Assembly: GCA_910578735.1 (NCBI GenBank)
Contig: CAJTSQ010000021.1
Coordinates: forward strand, 1-37,581
Source of the DNA: an uncultured Oscillospiraceae bacterium
GTDB lineage: Bacteria > Bacillota > Clostridia > Oscillospirales > Oscillospiraceae
Length of the DNA: 37,581 nt
Reading direction: 5' to 3'
The number at the start of each line of letters is the position of its first letter. Positions within the stretch are counted from its first letter, which is position 1. Shown here one piece after another: positions 15,341 through 22,108 of this stretch. The notes under the pieces are model-generated. The model worked only from the letters and a program-made list of their open reading frames with translations. It had not been told where the DNA came from and ran no database searches. The position numbers and the translations under genes were made by a program.

Positions 15341-16948
15341 TCAGTCCACCTTGGGGCCGGCGGCCACCAGGGCCTTGCCGGCATCATTGCCGGTGTACTT
15401 GACAAAGTTCTTCACGAAGCGGCTGGCCAGGTCCTTGGCCTTGGTGTCCCACTCGGACGCGTCGGCGTAGGTGTCCCGGGGGTCCAGGATGGCGGGGTCA
15501 ACGCCGGGCAGGGCGGTGGGCACCTCAAAGCCGAAGTAGGGGATGGTCTTGGTCTCGGCCTTGAGGATGGAGCCGTCCAGGATGGCGTCGATGATGCCGC
15601 GGGTGTCCTTGATGGAGATGCGCTTGCCGGTGCCGTTCCAGCCGGTGTTCACCAGGTAGGCCTTGGCGCCGGACTTCTCCATGCGCTTCACCAGCTCCTC
15701 GCCGTACTTGGTGGGGTGCAGCTCCAGGAAGGCCTGGCCGAAGCAGGCGGAGAAGGTGGGAGTGGGCTCGGTGATGCCCCGCTCGGTGCCGGCCAGCTTG
15801 GAGGTGAAGCCGGACAGGAAGTAGTACTGGGTCTGCTCCGGGGTCAGGATGGACACAGGGGGCAGCACGCCGAAGGCATCGGCGGAGAGGAAGATCACGT
15901 TCTTGGCGGCGGGACCGCGGGAGATGGGCTTGACGATCTTCTCAATGTGGTCGATGGGGTAGGAGACACGGGTGTTCTCGGTGACGGACTTGTCGGCAAA
16001 GTCGATCTTGCCCTCAGCGTCTACAGTGACGTTCTCCAGCAGGGCGTTGCGGCGGATGGCGTTGTAGATGTCGGGCTCAGCGTCCTTGTCCAGGTTGATG
16101 ACCTTGGCGTAGCAGCCGCCCTCAAAGTTGAACACGCCCTCGTCGTCCCAGCCGTGCTCGTCGTCGCCGATGAGCAGGCGCTTGGGATCGGTGGACAGGG
16201 TGGTCTTGCCGGTGCCGGACAGGCCGAAGAAGATGGCGGTGTTCTCGCCGTTCATGTCGGTGTTGGCGGAGCAGTGCATGGAGGCGATGCCCTTCAGGGG
16301 CAGGTAGTAGTTCATCATGGAGAACATGCCCTTCTTCATCTCGCCGCCGTACCAGGTGTTGATGATGACCTGCTCGCGGCTGGTGATGTTGAAGATGGCG
16401 GCGGTCTCGGAGTTCAGGCCCAGCTCCTTGTAGTTGGTCAGCTTGGCCTTGGAGGCATTGTAGGAGACGAAGTCGGGCTTGAAGTTCTTCAGCTCCTCCT
16501 CGGTGGGCTGGATAAACATATTCTTCACGAAGTGGGCCTGCCAGGCCACCTCCATGATGAAACGGATGGCCATGCGGGTGTCCTTATTGGTGCCGCAGAA
16601 CACATCCATGACATACAGCTTCTTGTTGGACAGCTCCTGAATGGCCAGAGCCTTGCAGGCGTCCCAAGCCTCCTGAGAGGCGGGCTTATTGTCGTTCTTG
16701 AACTCGTCAGAGGTCCACCACACGGTGTCCTTGGAGTTCTCGTCCATGACGATGAACTTGTCCTTGGGGGAGCGGCCGGTGTAGATGCCGGTCATCACGT
16801 TGACAGCGCCCAGCTCGGTCATCTGGCCCTTTTCAAAGCCCTCCAGGGTGGGGTCCATCTCCGCCTCGAACAGCTGCTCGAAGGTGGGGTTGTAGATGAC
16901 CTCTTTGATGCCGGTAATGCCGTATTTTTCCAGTCCATAGGTTTCCAT
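15341..16948 (-). CDS. pckA: Phosphoenolpyruvate carboxykinase (ATP)
   Basis: 535 residues, the usual length. It shows GRSPKDKFIV near residue 58, the kinase P-loop GLSGTGKT (242-249), metal-site LIGDDEHGWDD (259-269), and NTRVSYPIDHI further on. It interconverts oxaloacetate + ATP and PEP + CO2 + ADP. In fermentative anaerobes it often runs toward oxaloacetate, feeding succinate or propionate and conserving ATP; the direction is inference. TTTAAAGGAGGAATTC precedes the ATG, with a strong promoter further up. Codon use is highly biased to GC-ending preferred codons, consistent with high expression. Confidence 0.97.
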   Translation of the reverse strand: METYGLEKYGITGIKEVIYNPTFEQLFEAEMDPTLEGFEKGQMTELGAVNVMTGIYTGRSPKDKFIVMDENSKDTVWWTSDEFKNDNKPASQEAWDACKALAIQELSNKKLYVMDVFCGTNKDTRMAIRFIMEVAWQAHFVKNMFIQPTEEELKNFKPDFVSYNASKAKLTNYKELGLNSETAAIFNITSREQVIINTWYGGEMKKGMFSMMNYYLPLKGIASMHCSANTDMNGENTAIFFGLSGTGKTTLSTDPKRLLIGDDEHGWDDEGVFNFEGGCYAKVINLDKDAEPDIYNAIRRNALLENVTVDAEGKIDFADKSVTENTRVSYPIDHIEKIVKPISRGPAAKNVIFLSADAFGVLPPVSILTPEQTQYYFLSGFTSKLAGTERGITEPTPTFSACFGQAFLELHPTKYGEELVKRMEKSGAKAYLVNTGWNGTGKRISIKDTRGIIDAILDGSILKAETKTIPYFGFEVPTALPGVDPAILDPRDTYADASEWDTKAKDLASRFVKNFVKYTGNDAGKALVAAGPKVD

Positions 16949-17002
16949 AATGAATTCCTCCTTTAAAATAGTAAAAGCGGTTATCCATTCCGATCGTGGG
17001 TT

Positions 17003-17031
17003 ATTTTACCCTACTTTTCCTGGTTTTGCAA
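17003..17031 (-). promoter_or_regulatory. Promoter of pckA
   Basis: On the minus strand TTGCAA (17031-17026), 17 bases, TAAAAT (17008-17003), about 55 bases before the pckA start, leaving a short untranslated leader. Confidence 0.65.
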
Positions 17032-17069
17032 GAGACAAGTGACCGAAAATGACTAAATGGTTAAAAGAG

Positions 17070-17927
17070 TCAATCGAACCCCCGCAAGCGGCGGGACAGT
17101 TGGGCAAATTGGGGAATGGACAGCCGCTCTCCCCGGACGTCGGCGGGCAGGCCGCAGGCTGCAATGGCCTGGGACAGCGTCTCTTTGGTGTACTGCCCGC
17201 CCAGATTGGCGGACAGGCTGTTGAGCAGGGTCTTGCGCCGCAGGGCGAAGGCGGCTTTCACCACCCGGAAAAAGTGGTCCGGGTCGTCCACCTCCGCCGG
17301 GGCGGGCCGGGGGACCATCCGTGCCACCGCCGACGTCACCTTGGGGGCGGGGATGAAGCAGTCCGGTGGGACCTCAAAGAGGTATTCCGGGGCGGTATAA
17401 TATTGGCAGTAAACCGAAAAAGCTCCGTAATCCGCTGTGCCGGGGGCGGCGCAGATGCGTTTGGCCACCTCCCGCTGGATCATCACAGTGATGGAGGCAA
17501 AACACCCTGCCTCAATCAGGGCGGTGATGGCGGGAGTGGTGATGTTGTAGGGCAGGTTGGCGCAGGCGATAGGGGTCAGGCCCTGAAATTTTTCCTCGAT
17601 TAGGGCAGGGATATCCGTTTTCAGGATATCCCCTGAAACTACCTCCGCATTGGGAAAGGGGCGGAGGGTTTCCGTCAGAATGGGCAGCAGGGAGCGGTCC
17701 AGCTCCACACTGACGACTCTGTCTGCCCGTCCGGCCAGCTGGCTGGTGAGGGGGCCGATGCCGGGTCCCACCTCCAGCACCCCTGTGCCAGGTCCCGCGC
17801 CGGAGGCGGCGGCGATGTCCCGGGGGACCCAGTCGGCGATGAGGAAATTCTGCCCCATGGATTTGGAGAATCGAAACCCGTGCCGGGCCAGCAGGGCCTT
17901 GATCTGGTGAATATCACATAGGTTCAT
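17070..17927 (-). CDS. rsmA: 16S rRNA dimethyladenosine transferase (RsmA/KsgA)
   Basis: 285 residues. GFRFSKSMGQNFLIADW is the family N-terminus; VLEVGPGIGPLT (about 50-61) binds S-adenosylmethionine; VELDRSL and GDILK are further SAM contacts; NLPYN (124-128) is the catalytic motif. The C-terminal part contains YYTAPEYLFEVPPDCFIPAPKV. The enzyme dimethylates two adjacent adenines near the 3' end of 16S rRNA late in 30S assembly, and its loss gives kasugamycin resistance. It lies downstream of tRNA-Gly on the same strand, with a terminator between them, so its promoter must be weak or within that gap. Confidence 0.96.
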   Translation of the reverse strand: MNLCDIHQIKALLARHGFRFSKSMGQNFLIADWVPRDIAAASGAGPGTGVLEVGPGIGPLTSQLAGRADRVVSVELDRSLLPILTETLRPFPNAEVVSGDILKTDIPALIEEKFQGLTPIACANLPYNITTPAITALIEAGCFASITVMIQREVAKRICAAPGTADYGAFSVYCQYYTAPEYLFEVPPDCFIPAPKVTSAVARMVPRPAPAEVDDPDHFFRVVKAAFALRRKTLLNSLSANLGGQYTKETLSQAIAACGLPADVRGERLSIPQFAQLSRRLRGFD

Positions 17928-17964
17928 AGGCGGCAGGCTCCCTTTAACGTGAGTAAAACTAAAA

Positions 17965-17992
17965 AAGGAAGACTGCCGAAACAGTCTTCCTT
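17965..17992 (-). terminator. Terminator after tRNA-Gly
   Basis: Read on the minus strand, AAGGAAGACTG and CAGTCTTCCTT form an 11-bp stem with a six-base loop, followed by a T-run. It begins just beyond the tRNA's encoded CCA. Confidence 0.88.
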
Positions 17993-17994
17993 TT

Positions 17995-18070
17995 TGGAGC
18001 GAGTGACGAGGCTCGAACTCGCTACCTCCACCTTGGCAAGGTGGCGCTCTACCAGATGAGCTACACTCGC
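17995..18070 (-). tRNA. tRNA-Gly (anticodon GCC)
   Basis: 76 bases including an encoded CCA. The acceptor arm GCGAGTG pairs with CACTCGC; the D-arm region reads TAGCTCATCTGGTAGAGC; the anticodon arm is CCACC-TTGCCAA-GGTGG, with GCC at plus-strand positions 18035-18037; the T-arm has GTTCGAGC. It is read right to left with its own promoter and terminator, so it is an independent unit. Confidence 0.97.
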
Positions 18071-18083
18071 AACAACATTGGCT

Positions 18084-18112
18084 ATTATAGCGTCACCCCC
18101 CAAAAAAGTCAA
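18084..18112 (-). promoter_or_regulatory. Strong promoter of tRNA-Gly
   Basis: On the minus strand TTGACT (18112-18107), exactly 17 bases, TATAAT (18089-18084), 14 bases before the first tRNA base. The GC-rich discriminator typical of stable RNA genes is not obvious. Confidence 0.85.
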
Positions 18113-18142
18113 CCCCTATTTTTTAAAAATGGAAAAATTTTT

Positions 18143-18676
18143 TCAGGCGACCGGCTGAGTCAGGATTCCCTCCAAGGTTCCCTGGTGGACAGGGCGCAGG
18201 TGTTCCAGCTGACACAGGTCGGCGGGGCGCAGCAGGGTAGGGGGCTTGGGCAGCTCCACGGCCCCGCAGTTCTCCAGCAGTCCGGACACAAATTGGGAGC
18301 AGAAGTAGTGGTGCCGCCGCTGAAGGGACAGGTTGAAGTAGCAGGCGAAGGCTCCCAGCAGGCTGTAGTGATACATCTCCCGCTTGGCGTACATAGAGCG
18401 CAGCTGGCGGCGCAGCCGGAAATAGGTATCTTCGCTCACCTTCAGCTCGTACAGGCAGCAGGGGACGGTCCGGCGGCAGAGGGTGACGTGCTCCTCCACC
18501 AGTCCGGCGGGCAGAGCCAGGTAGCGGTACTTCCGGGCAAAGCTGTAGAATGGCCCGCCGGGCCCGTCCAGGCCAATGGAGGCGTGGGTATAGTCGTCCC
18601 GGGTGGCCAAGTGGATCATTCGGGAGAACCAGGTCCCGGACCGGGTGAGTAAAATGTAAATGGTGCGTTCCGACAT
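18143..18676 (-). CDS. Predicted permuted papain-fold cysteine peptidase (YiiX/YebB-like)
   Basis: 177 residues from ATG 18676, chosen because GGGAGGG lies 8 bases upstream; an in-frame start at 18721 has no site. The motif order is permuted relative to NlpC/P60: DYTHASIGLD with the likely catalytic His near the N-terminus, and YFCSQFVSGLL with the likely catalytic Cys in the C-terminal half. This is the arrangement of YiiX/YebB (DUF830-type) proteins, proposed hydrolases of amide or thioester bonds. There is no signal peptide, so it probably acts in the cytoplasm. Substrate unknown. An AGATATC inverted repeat (18724-18745) lies upstream. Confidence 0.75.
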   Translation of the reverse strand: MSERTIYILLTRSGTWFSRMIHLATRDDYTHASIGLDGPGGPFYSFARKYRYLALPAGLVEEHVTLCRRTVPCCLYELKVSEDTYFRLRRQLRSMYAKREMYHYSLLGAFACYFNLSLQRRHHYFCSQFVSGLLENCGAVELPKPPTLLRPADLCQLEHLRPVHQGTLEGILTQPVA

Positions 18677-18826
18677 AAGCAAACCCTCCCAAACAAATGC
18701 GGCAGGCCGGACCCGGCGCATTTGATATCTCTCTTTACAGATATCTTATTCAAAGCATAGCAAACAAACTCTAAAAAGAGCTGAAGGAGAGATTAAGATT
18801 CTTTAAAATTCCGGGACATCATAAAA

Positions 18827-18877
18827 TGTAAACAATTAAAATTTATAGTTGACAATCCGGGGGCAAGAATGTATACT
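18827..18877 (+). promoter_or_regulatory. bioY promoter overlapped by a probable BirA operator
   Basis: TTGACA (18849-18854), 17 bases, TATACT (18872-18877) is a near-consensus promoter. TGTAAAC (18827-18833) and GTTGACA (18848-18854) form an inverted pair 14 bases apart with one mismatch, matching the TGT(T/A)AAC-N14-16-GTTnACA form of BirA operators in Firmicutes. The right half covers the -35 box, so a biotinyl-AMP-loaded BirA dimer would block RNA polymerase. Confidence 0.75.
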
Positions 18878-18929
18878 GCTACAGAGCGAGAGGTTTACTA
18901 TTAAAAAATTTTGGAAGGAATGATTCGCC

Positions 18930-19490
18930 ATGGAGACAAAGACAAAAAGCAGCATCTACCACCTGGCCATGACCGCCGTAATGGCTGCGGTGATTGCGGT
19001 GGCCGCGCCTTTCTCTATCCCGGCTTGGGGAGAGGTGTCCTTTACCCTGTGTACCTTCTTCCTCTATCTGTCCCCCTACGTTTTGGGATGGAAGCGGGCT
19101 ACAACTGCCACACTGGTTTATATTTTGCTGGGTATGGTGGGTATGCCGGTGTTCAGCAATTTCAGGGCGGGGCTGAGTGTGCTGGCCGGCCCCACAGGCG
19201 GCTATGTTTTGGGCTACATTCCCATGGTAATTGTGAGCGGCCTGATTATCAAAGCGTTCCCCAAGAGCCGGGTGAATCAGATGTGCGGCATGGTTCTGGC
19301 AACCGCTCTGCTGTACGTCTTTGGCACCGCCATGTTCTGTGTGCAGATGGGCTCTACCCTGGAGCACGCCCTCGTGGTCTGCGTGATCCCATTCATCCCC
19401 TTTGACCTGGGAAAAATGTTCCTCGCCACCGGACTGGGCCCCGTTTTGCAGGGGCGGCTGATTCAGGCCGGCATCCATCCGGAGGGCTGA
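18930..19490 (+). CDS. bioY: Biotin transporter substrate-binding subunit BioY (ECF transporter S component)
   Basis: 186 residues with about six membrane helices. Family motifs: IPAWGEVSFTLCTFFLYLSPYVLGW, YILLGMVGMPVFSNFRAGLSVLAGPTGGYVLGY (core biotin-binding loop) and VIPFIPFDLGKMFLA near the end. BioY binds biotin with high affinity and works with the shared ECF ATPases and EcfT, which are not in this window. The GGAAGGAATGATTCGCC ribosome region precedes the ATG. Promoter and terminator show a single-gene unit, and the upstream operator predicts repression when biotin is plentiful. Confidence 0.95.
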   Translation: METKTKSSIYHLAMTAVMAAVIAVAAPFSIPAWGEVSFTLCTFFLYLSPYVLGWKRATTATLVYILLGMVGMPVFSNFRAGLSVLAGPTGGYVLGYIPMVIVSGLIIKAFPKSRVNQMCGMVLATALLYVFGTAMFCVQMGSTLEHALVVCVIPFIPFDLGKMFLATGLGPVLQGRLIQAGIHPEG

Positions 19491-19503
19491 ATCCTTCCCT
19501 CTC

Positions 19504-19546
19504 ATCCCGCTGTCTTGAAGATATTTCAAGGCAGCGGGATTTCTTC
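19504..19546 (+). terminator. Terminator after bioY
   Basis: ATCCCGCTG-T-CTTGAA (19504-19519) pairs with TTCAAG-G-CAGCGGGAT (19525-19540), interrupted by one mismatch, and runs into TTCTTCTT. Confidence 0.85.
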
Positions 19547-19574
19547 TTGCTTTCTTGGAAAATGGGCATATAAT
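19547..19574 (+). promoter_or_regulatory. Probable promoter of the sigma/anti-sigma operon
   Basis: TTGCTT (19547-19552), a 16-base spacer and TATAAT (19569-19574) lie 80 bases before the sigma gene. A TGAAAC box at 19594 resembles an ECF -35, but no CGT-type -10 sits at the right distance. Confidence 0.5.
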
Positions 19575-19653
19575 AGGGATGAAAAATTTTTTCTGAAACG
19601 TGCGATAAAGTGCCCTGGCTGTGCGTTTCTATATATGACAGGAGAAATGGAAT

Positions 19654-20235
19654 ATGCTGGCTGCATCAAGTCTCCAGACAACAAAAGAGGAGAATGCCCG
19701 CCGGAGTCAGGAGCTGGAACAGCTGCTGCTCCAGGTGGGGCAGGGGGACCGGGAAGCCTTTGCCCGGCTGTACAGCCTGACCCGGGGGGCAGTATACGCC
19801 CTGGCCCTGACCCTTCTCCACGATGCCCATGAGGCCCAGGATGTGGCCCAGGACGCCTTTGTCAGGGTGTGGGAGCGCGCTTCGGGGTATCGGCCCCAGG
19901 GGGCGCCTATGGCCTGGCTGCTCACCGTCGCCCGGAACCAGGCCCTGTCCCGCCTGCGTCAGGGCGGGCGCCGGGTGGAGCTGGACGAGGAGGCGTGGAA
20001 CGCCATCCCGGCCCAGGCCCCCGATGTGTCTCCGGAGGACCGGCAGGTCCTCCAGGAGGCCCTGGCCGGACTGGGGGCGGAGGAGCGGCAGATTGTTCTT
20101 CTCCACGCTGTCGCCGGCTTGAAGCACCGGGAGATCGCCCGGCTGCTGGAGCAGCCGCTGTCCACTGTCCTGTCCAAATACCACCGCGGGCTAAAAAAAT
20201 TGAGAGCCCTGATGAAAGGAGAGAGCGACCGATGA
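19654..20235 (+). CDS. ECF-type RNA polymerase sigma factor
   Basis: 193 residues, with AGGAGAAATGG before the ATG. Region 2 reads GDREAFARLYSLTRGAVYALALTLLHDAHEAQDVAQDAFVRVWERASGY; region 4 reads LGAEERQIVLLHAVAGLKHREIARLLEQPLSTVLSKYHRGLKKLRALM. There is no region 1 or 3, so it belongs to the extracytoplasmic-function class. Its stop overlaps the ATG of the membrane protein that follows, the standard arrangement for a sigma factor and the anti-sigma factor that holds it at the membrane. Confidence 0.93.
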   Translation: MLAASSLQTTKEENARRSQELEQLLLQVGQGDREAFARLYSLTRGAVYALALTLLHDAHEAQDVAQDAFVRVWERASGYRPQGAPMAWLLTVARNQALSRLRQGGRRVELDEEAWNAIPAQAPDVSPEDRQVLQEALAGLGAEERQIVLLHAVAGLKHREIARLLEQPLSTVLSKYHRGLKKLRALMKGESDR

Positions 20236-21893
20236 CCGATCGGGAACTGGAACGGAAGCTGGCGGACGCGATGACACACGCCGCCCCCGACGACTTGGAC
20301 GCCATTCTCTCCCGATGCGGCGGGCAAAACGGGAGTGTGATGGAGTTGAAAGAGCTGAAAACGAGTCAGAATATCATTGATGTGGAGGTCACCGAAGTGA
20401 AGCCCAAGAGAAAACTGCGTCCCTGGCTGGCTGCCGCCTGCGCGGCACTGGTGCTGGTGGGGGCGGGCGGCGGAGGACTGATCTATCACCAGAGCTATGC
20501 TGTGGCCTCGGTGGTGTCTCTGGACGTCAACCCCAGCATCGAGCTGAAGGTCAACCGGGGGGAGCGGGTTATCTCCTGCACCGCCCTGAACACCGAAGCG
20601 GCGGCTGTCCTCTTCGACATGAACGGCGGCGCCGACCTGAAGGGTACCAAGCTGGACGTGGCGGTGAACGCCATTGTGGGGGCCCTGGTGCGGGAGGGCT
20701 ATATGGACAGCATCTCCTCCGCCATCCTCATCTCGGTGGAGGACAAGGACCAGGAGCGGGCCGCCCGGCTCCAGGCGGAGCTGGTGGCCTCGGTGGACGG
20801 TGTGCTGAAGACCCAGGCACCGGGCACCTCCGTTCTGAGCCAGGTGCTGGATGCGAATACGCCCGCGTCGGAGTATATGACCTTCGACAGCGGACTGTCC
20901 GCCGGGAAGGCCGCCTTGGTGTATAAGGTGATGGAGATGAACGGCACCATTGCCACCAACAGCACCACCGCCTTCGACAAGCTGGCCGCCCTGTCGGTGG
21001 AGGAGCTGAACGACCTGCTGAAGGCGGGGGAGAAGCGCATCCCCATCGGCAAGCCCGCCGCCGCTATGGCGGTGGAGACCTATGCGGGGACAGCGGCGCT
21101 CAACTCCACCACCACCGATGTGGACCCGGAGCTGGACGAGGTTCCCCCTCACTACGAGGTGGAGCTGAAGACCGCCTGGGGGGAGTTTGACTACACCGTG
21201 GACGCCTTCACCGGGGAGGTTCTCAGCGGGCTCAAAGACATCCTGAAGTCTCCCGCCGCAACCCCAGAGGATCCGAACCCCGGTACCCAGACGCCCGGTA
21301 CCCAAACGCCCAGCACCCAGACGCCCAGTACCCAGACGCCCAGCACCCAGAAGCCCAGTACCCAGACGCCCAGCACCCAGCAGCCATCAACCACCACCCC
21401 GTCCACATCCGGACGGGATGTGGGGGAGGCCGCCGCCAAGAAGGCGGCCCTGGACAACGCGGGACTTTCTGAGTCCCAAGTGACCTGGACCAAGGTGGAA
21501 CGGGAGTGGGACGACGGCCAGCTGGAGTATGAGCTGGAGTTCTGGTGCGGAAACACGGAGTATGACTACACCATTCATGGACACGACTGCTCCGTCCTGA
21601 AGCATGAGGTGGACCACCATCAGGAGTATAACTCGGGTCACCACAGCGGGTCCGGAACGGGCGGAACCGGTACGAATGCCAGCACCTCCGACATCGGCGC
21701 GGAGGCCGCCAAGGCTGCCGCTCTGGCCCACGCGGGCGTAACCGAGAGCCAGACTGCCAAGATGAAGGTAGAGCGGGACTGGGACGACGGCCGCCTGGAG
21801 TATGACGTGGAGTTTGATGTTGGCCGGACGGAGTACGAGTACACCATCGACGGCACGACCGGAGCCATCCTGGAGTATGAGTGGGATGACTGA
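20232..21893 (+). CDS. RsgI-like membrane anti-sigma factor with PepSY domains and a Thr/Pro/Gln repeat
   Basis: 553 residues, starting in the ATGA overlap with the sigma gene. The cytoplasmic N-terminus (about 1-63) would bind sigma. One membrane helix (about 64-85, WLAAACAALVLVGAGGGGLIY) leads to an RsgI middle domain (SVVSLDVNPSIELKVNRGERV, about 93-113). Then come a PepSY-like domain (about 300-335), a low-complexity linker of eight five-residue units (about 350-390, PSTQT type), and two more PepSY-like domains related to each other (VEREWDDGQLEYELEFW and VERDWDDGRLEYDVEF). RsgI proteins sense extracellular signals; in Clostridium thermocellum some bind polysaccharides. Here PepSY replaces the carbohydrate module, so the signal is unknown. 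Confidence 0.9.
   Translation: MTDRELERKLADAMTHAAPDDLDAILSRCGGQNGSVMELKELKTSQNIIDVEVTEVKPKRKLRPWLAAACAALVLVGAGGGGLIYHQSYAVASVVSLDVNPSIELKVNRGERVISCTALNTEAAAVLFDMNGGADLKGTKLDVAVNAIVGALVREGYMDSISSAILISVEDKDQERAARLQAELVASVDGVLKTQAPGTSVLSQVLDANTPASEYMTFDSGLSAGKAALVYKVMEMNGTIATNSTTAFDKLAALSVEELNDLLKAGEKRIPIGKPAAAMAVETYAGTAALNSTTTDVDPELDEVPPHYEVELKTAWGEFDYTVDAFTGEVLSGLKDILKSPAATPEDPNPGTQTPGTQTPSTQTPSTQTPSTQKPSTQTPSTQQPSTTTPSTSGRDVGEAAAKKAALDNAGLSESQVTWTKVEREWDDGQLEYELEFWCGNTEYDYTIHGHDCSVLKHEVDHHQEYNSGHHSGSGTGGTGTNASTSDIGAEAAKAAALAHAGVTESQTAKMKVERDWDDGRLEYDVEFDVGRTEYEYTIDGTTGAILEYEWDD
21279..21398 (+). repeat. 15-bp tandem repeat encoding PSTQT-type units
   Basis: Eight in-frame 15-base units (core CCCAGCACCCAGACG) encode PGTQT, PGTQT, PSTQT, PSTQT, PSTQK, PSTQT, PSTQQ, PSTTT. 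The units differ at single bases. It forms the linker between PepSY domains of the anti-sigma factor and could vary in copy number by slippage without shifting the frame. Confidence 0.9.
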
Positions 21894-21981
21894 GTCAAGA
21901 CGGACAGGGCAAAACGGGAGGGTCTGACTCCCGCACCTGCGCCGCCAGCTGAAAATTCATAAAATATTTCCATCTCCTCTC

Positions 21982-22010
21982 TTGACGGGAGGAGATGGAA
22001 GTGGTACAAC
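21982..22010 (+). promoter_or_regulatory. Possible promoter of the LTA-synthase-like gene
   Basis: TTGACG (21982-21987), exactly 17 bases, TACAAC (22005-22010). It lies inside a perfect 10-bp inverted repeat, CCATCTCCTC (21970-21979) / GAGGAGATGG (21989-21998), which could be an operator or a terminator remnant of the anti-sigma transcript. Confidence 0.5.
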
Positions 22011-22040
22011 TGAAGAGCGGGACTGCGGATATGGTCCTGG

Positions 22041-22089
22041 AACAACAGCCTGACTGCCGGCGCCCCTGGCGGTCAGGCTGGAAGTTGTT
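22041..22089 (+). other. Structured leader hairpin before the LTA-synthase-like gene
   Basis: AACAAC then AGCCTGACTGCC (22041-22058) pair with GGCGGTCAGGCT (22068-22079) and GTTGTT (22084-22089), with one G-U and a four-base bulge. It would fold in the transcript about 20 bases before the start codon. I do not recognise a known riboswitch. Confidence 0.45.
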
Positions 22090-22108
22090 ATGCTGGAGGT
22101 TGATTCCG

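Noticed and set aside
15716..16966. 416-codon plus-strand frame opposite pckA
   Set aside because: Produced by the strong GC-ending codon bias of pckA; repetitive Gly/Leu/Val content and no start signals.
19869..20231. N-terminal extension of the anti-sigma factor inside the sigma gene
   Set aside because: The sigma factor frame is clearly coding there; ATG 20232 in the ATGA overlap is the natural start.
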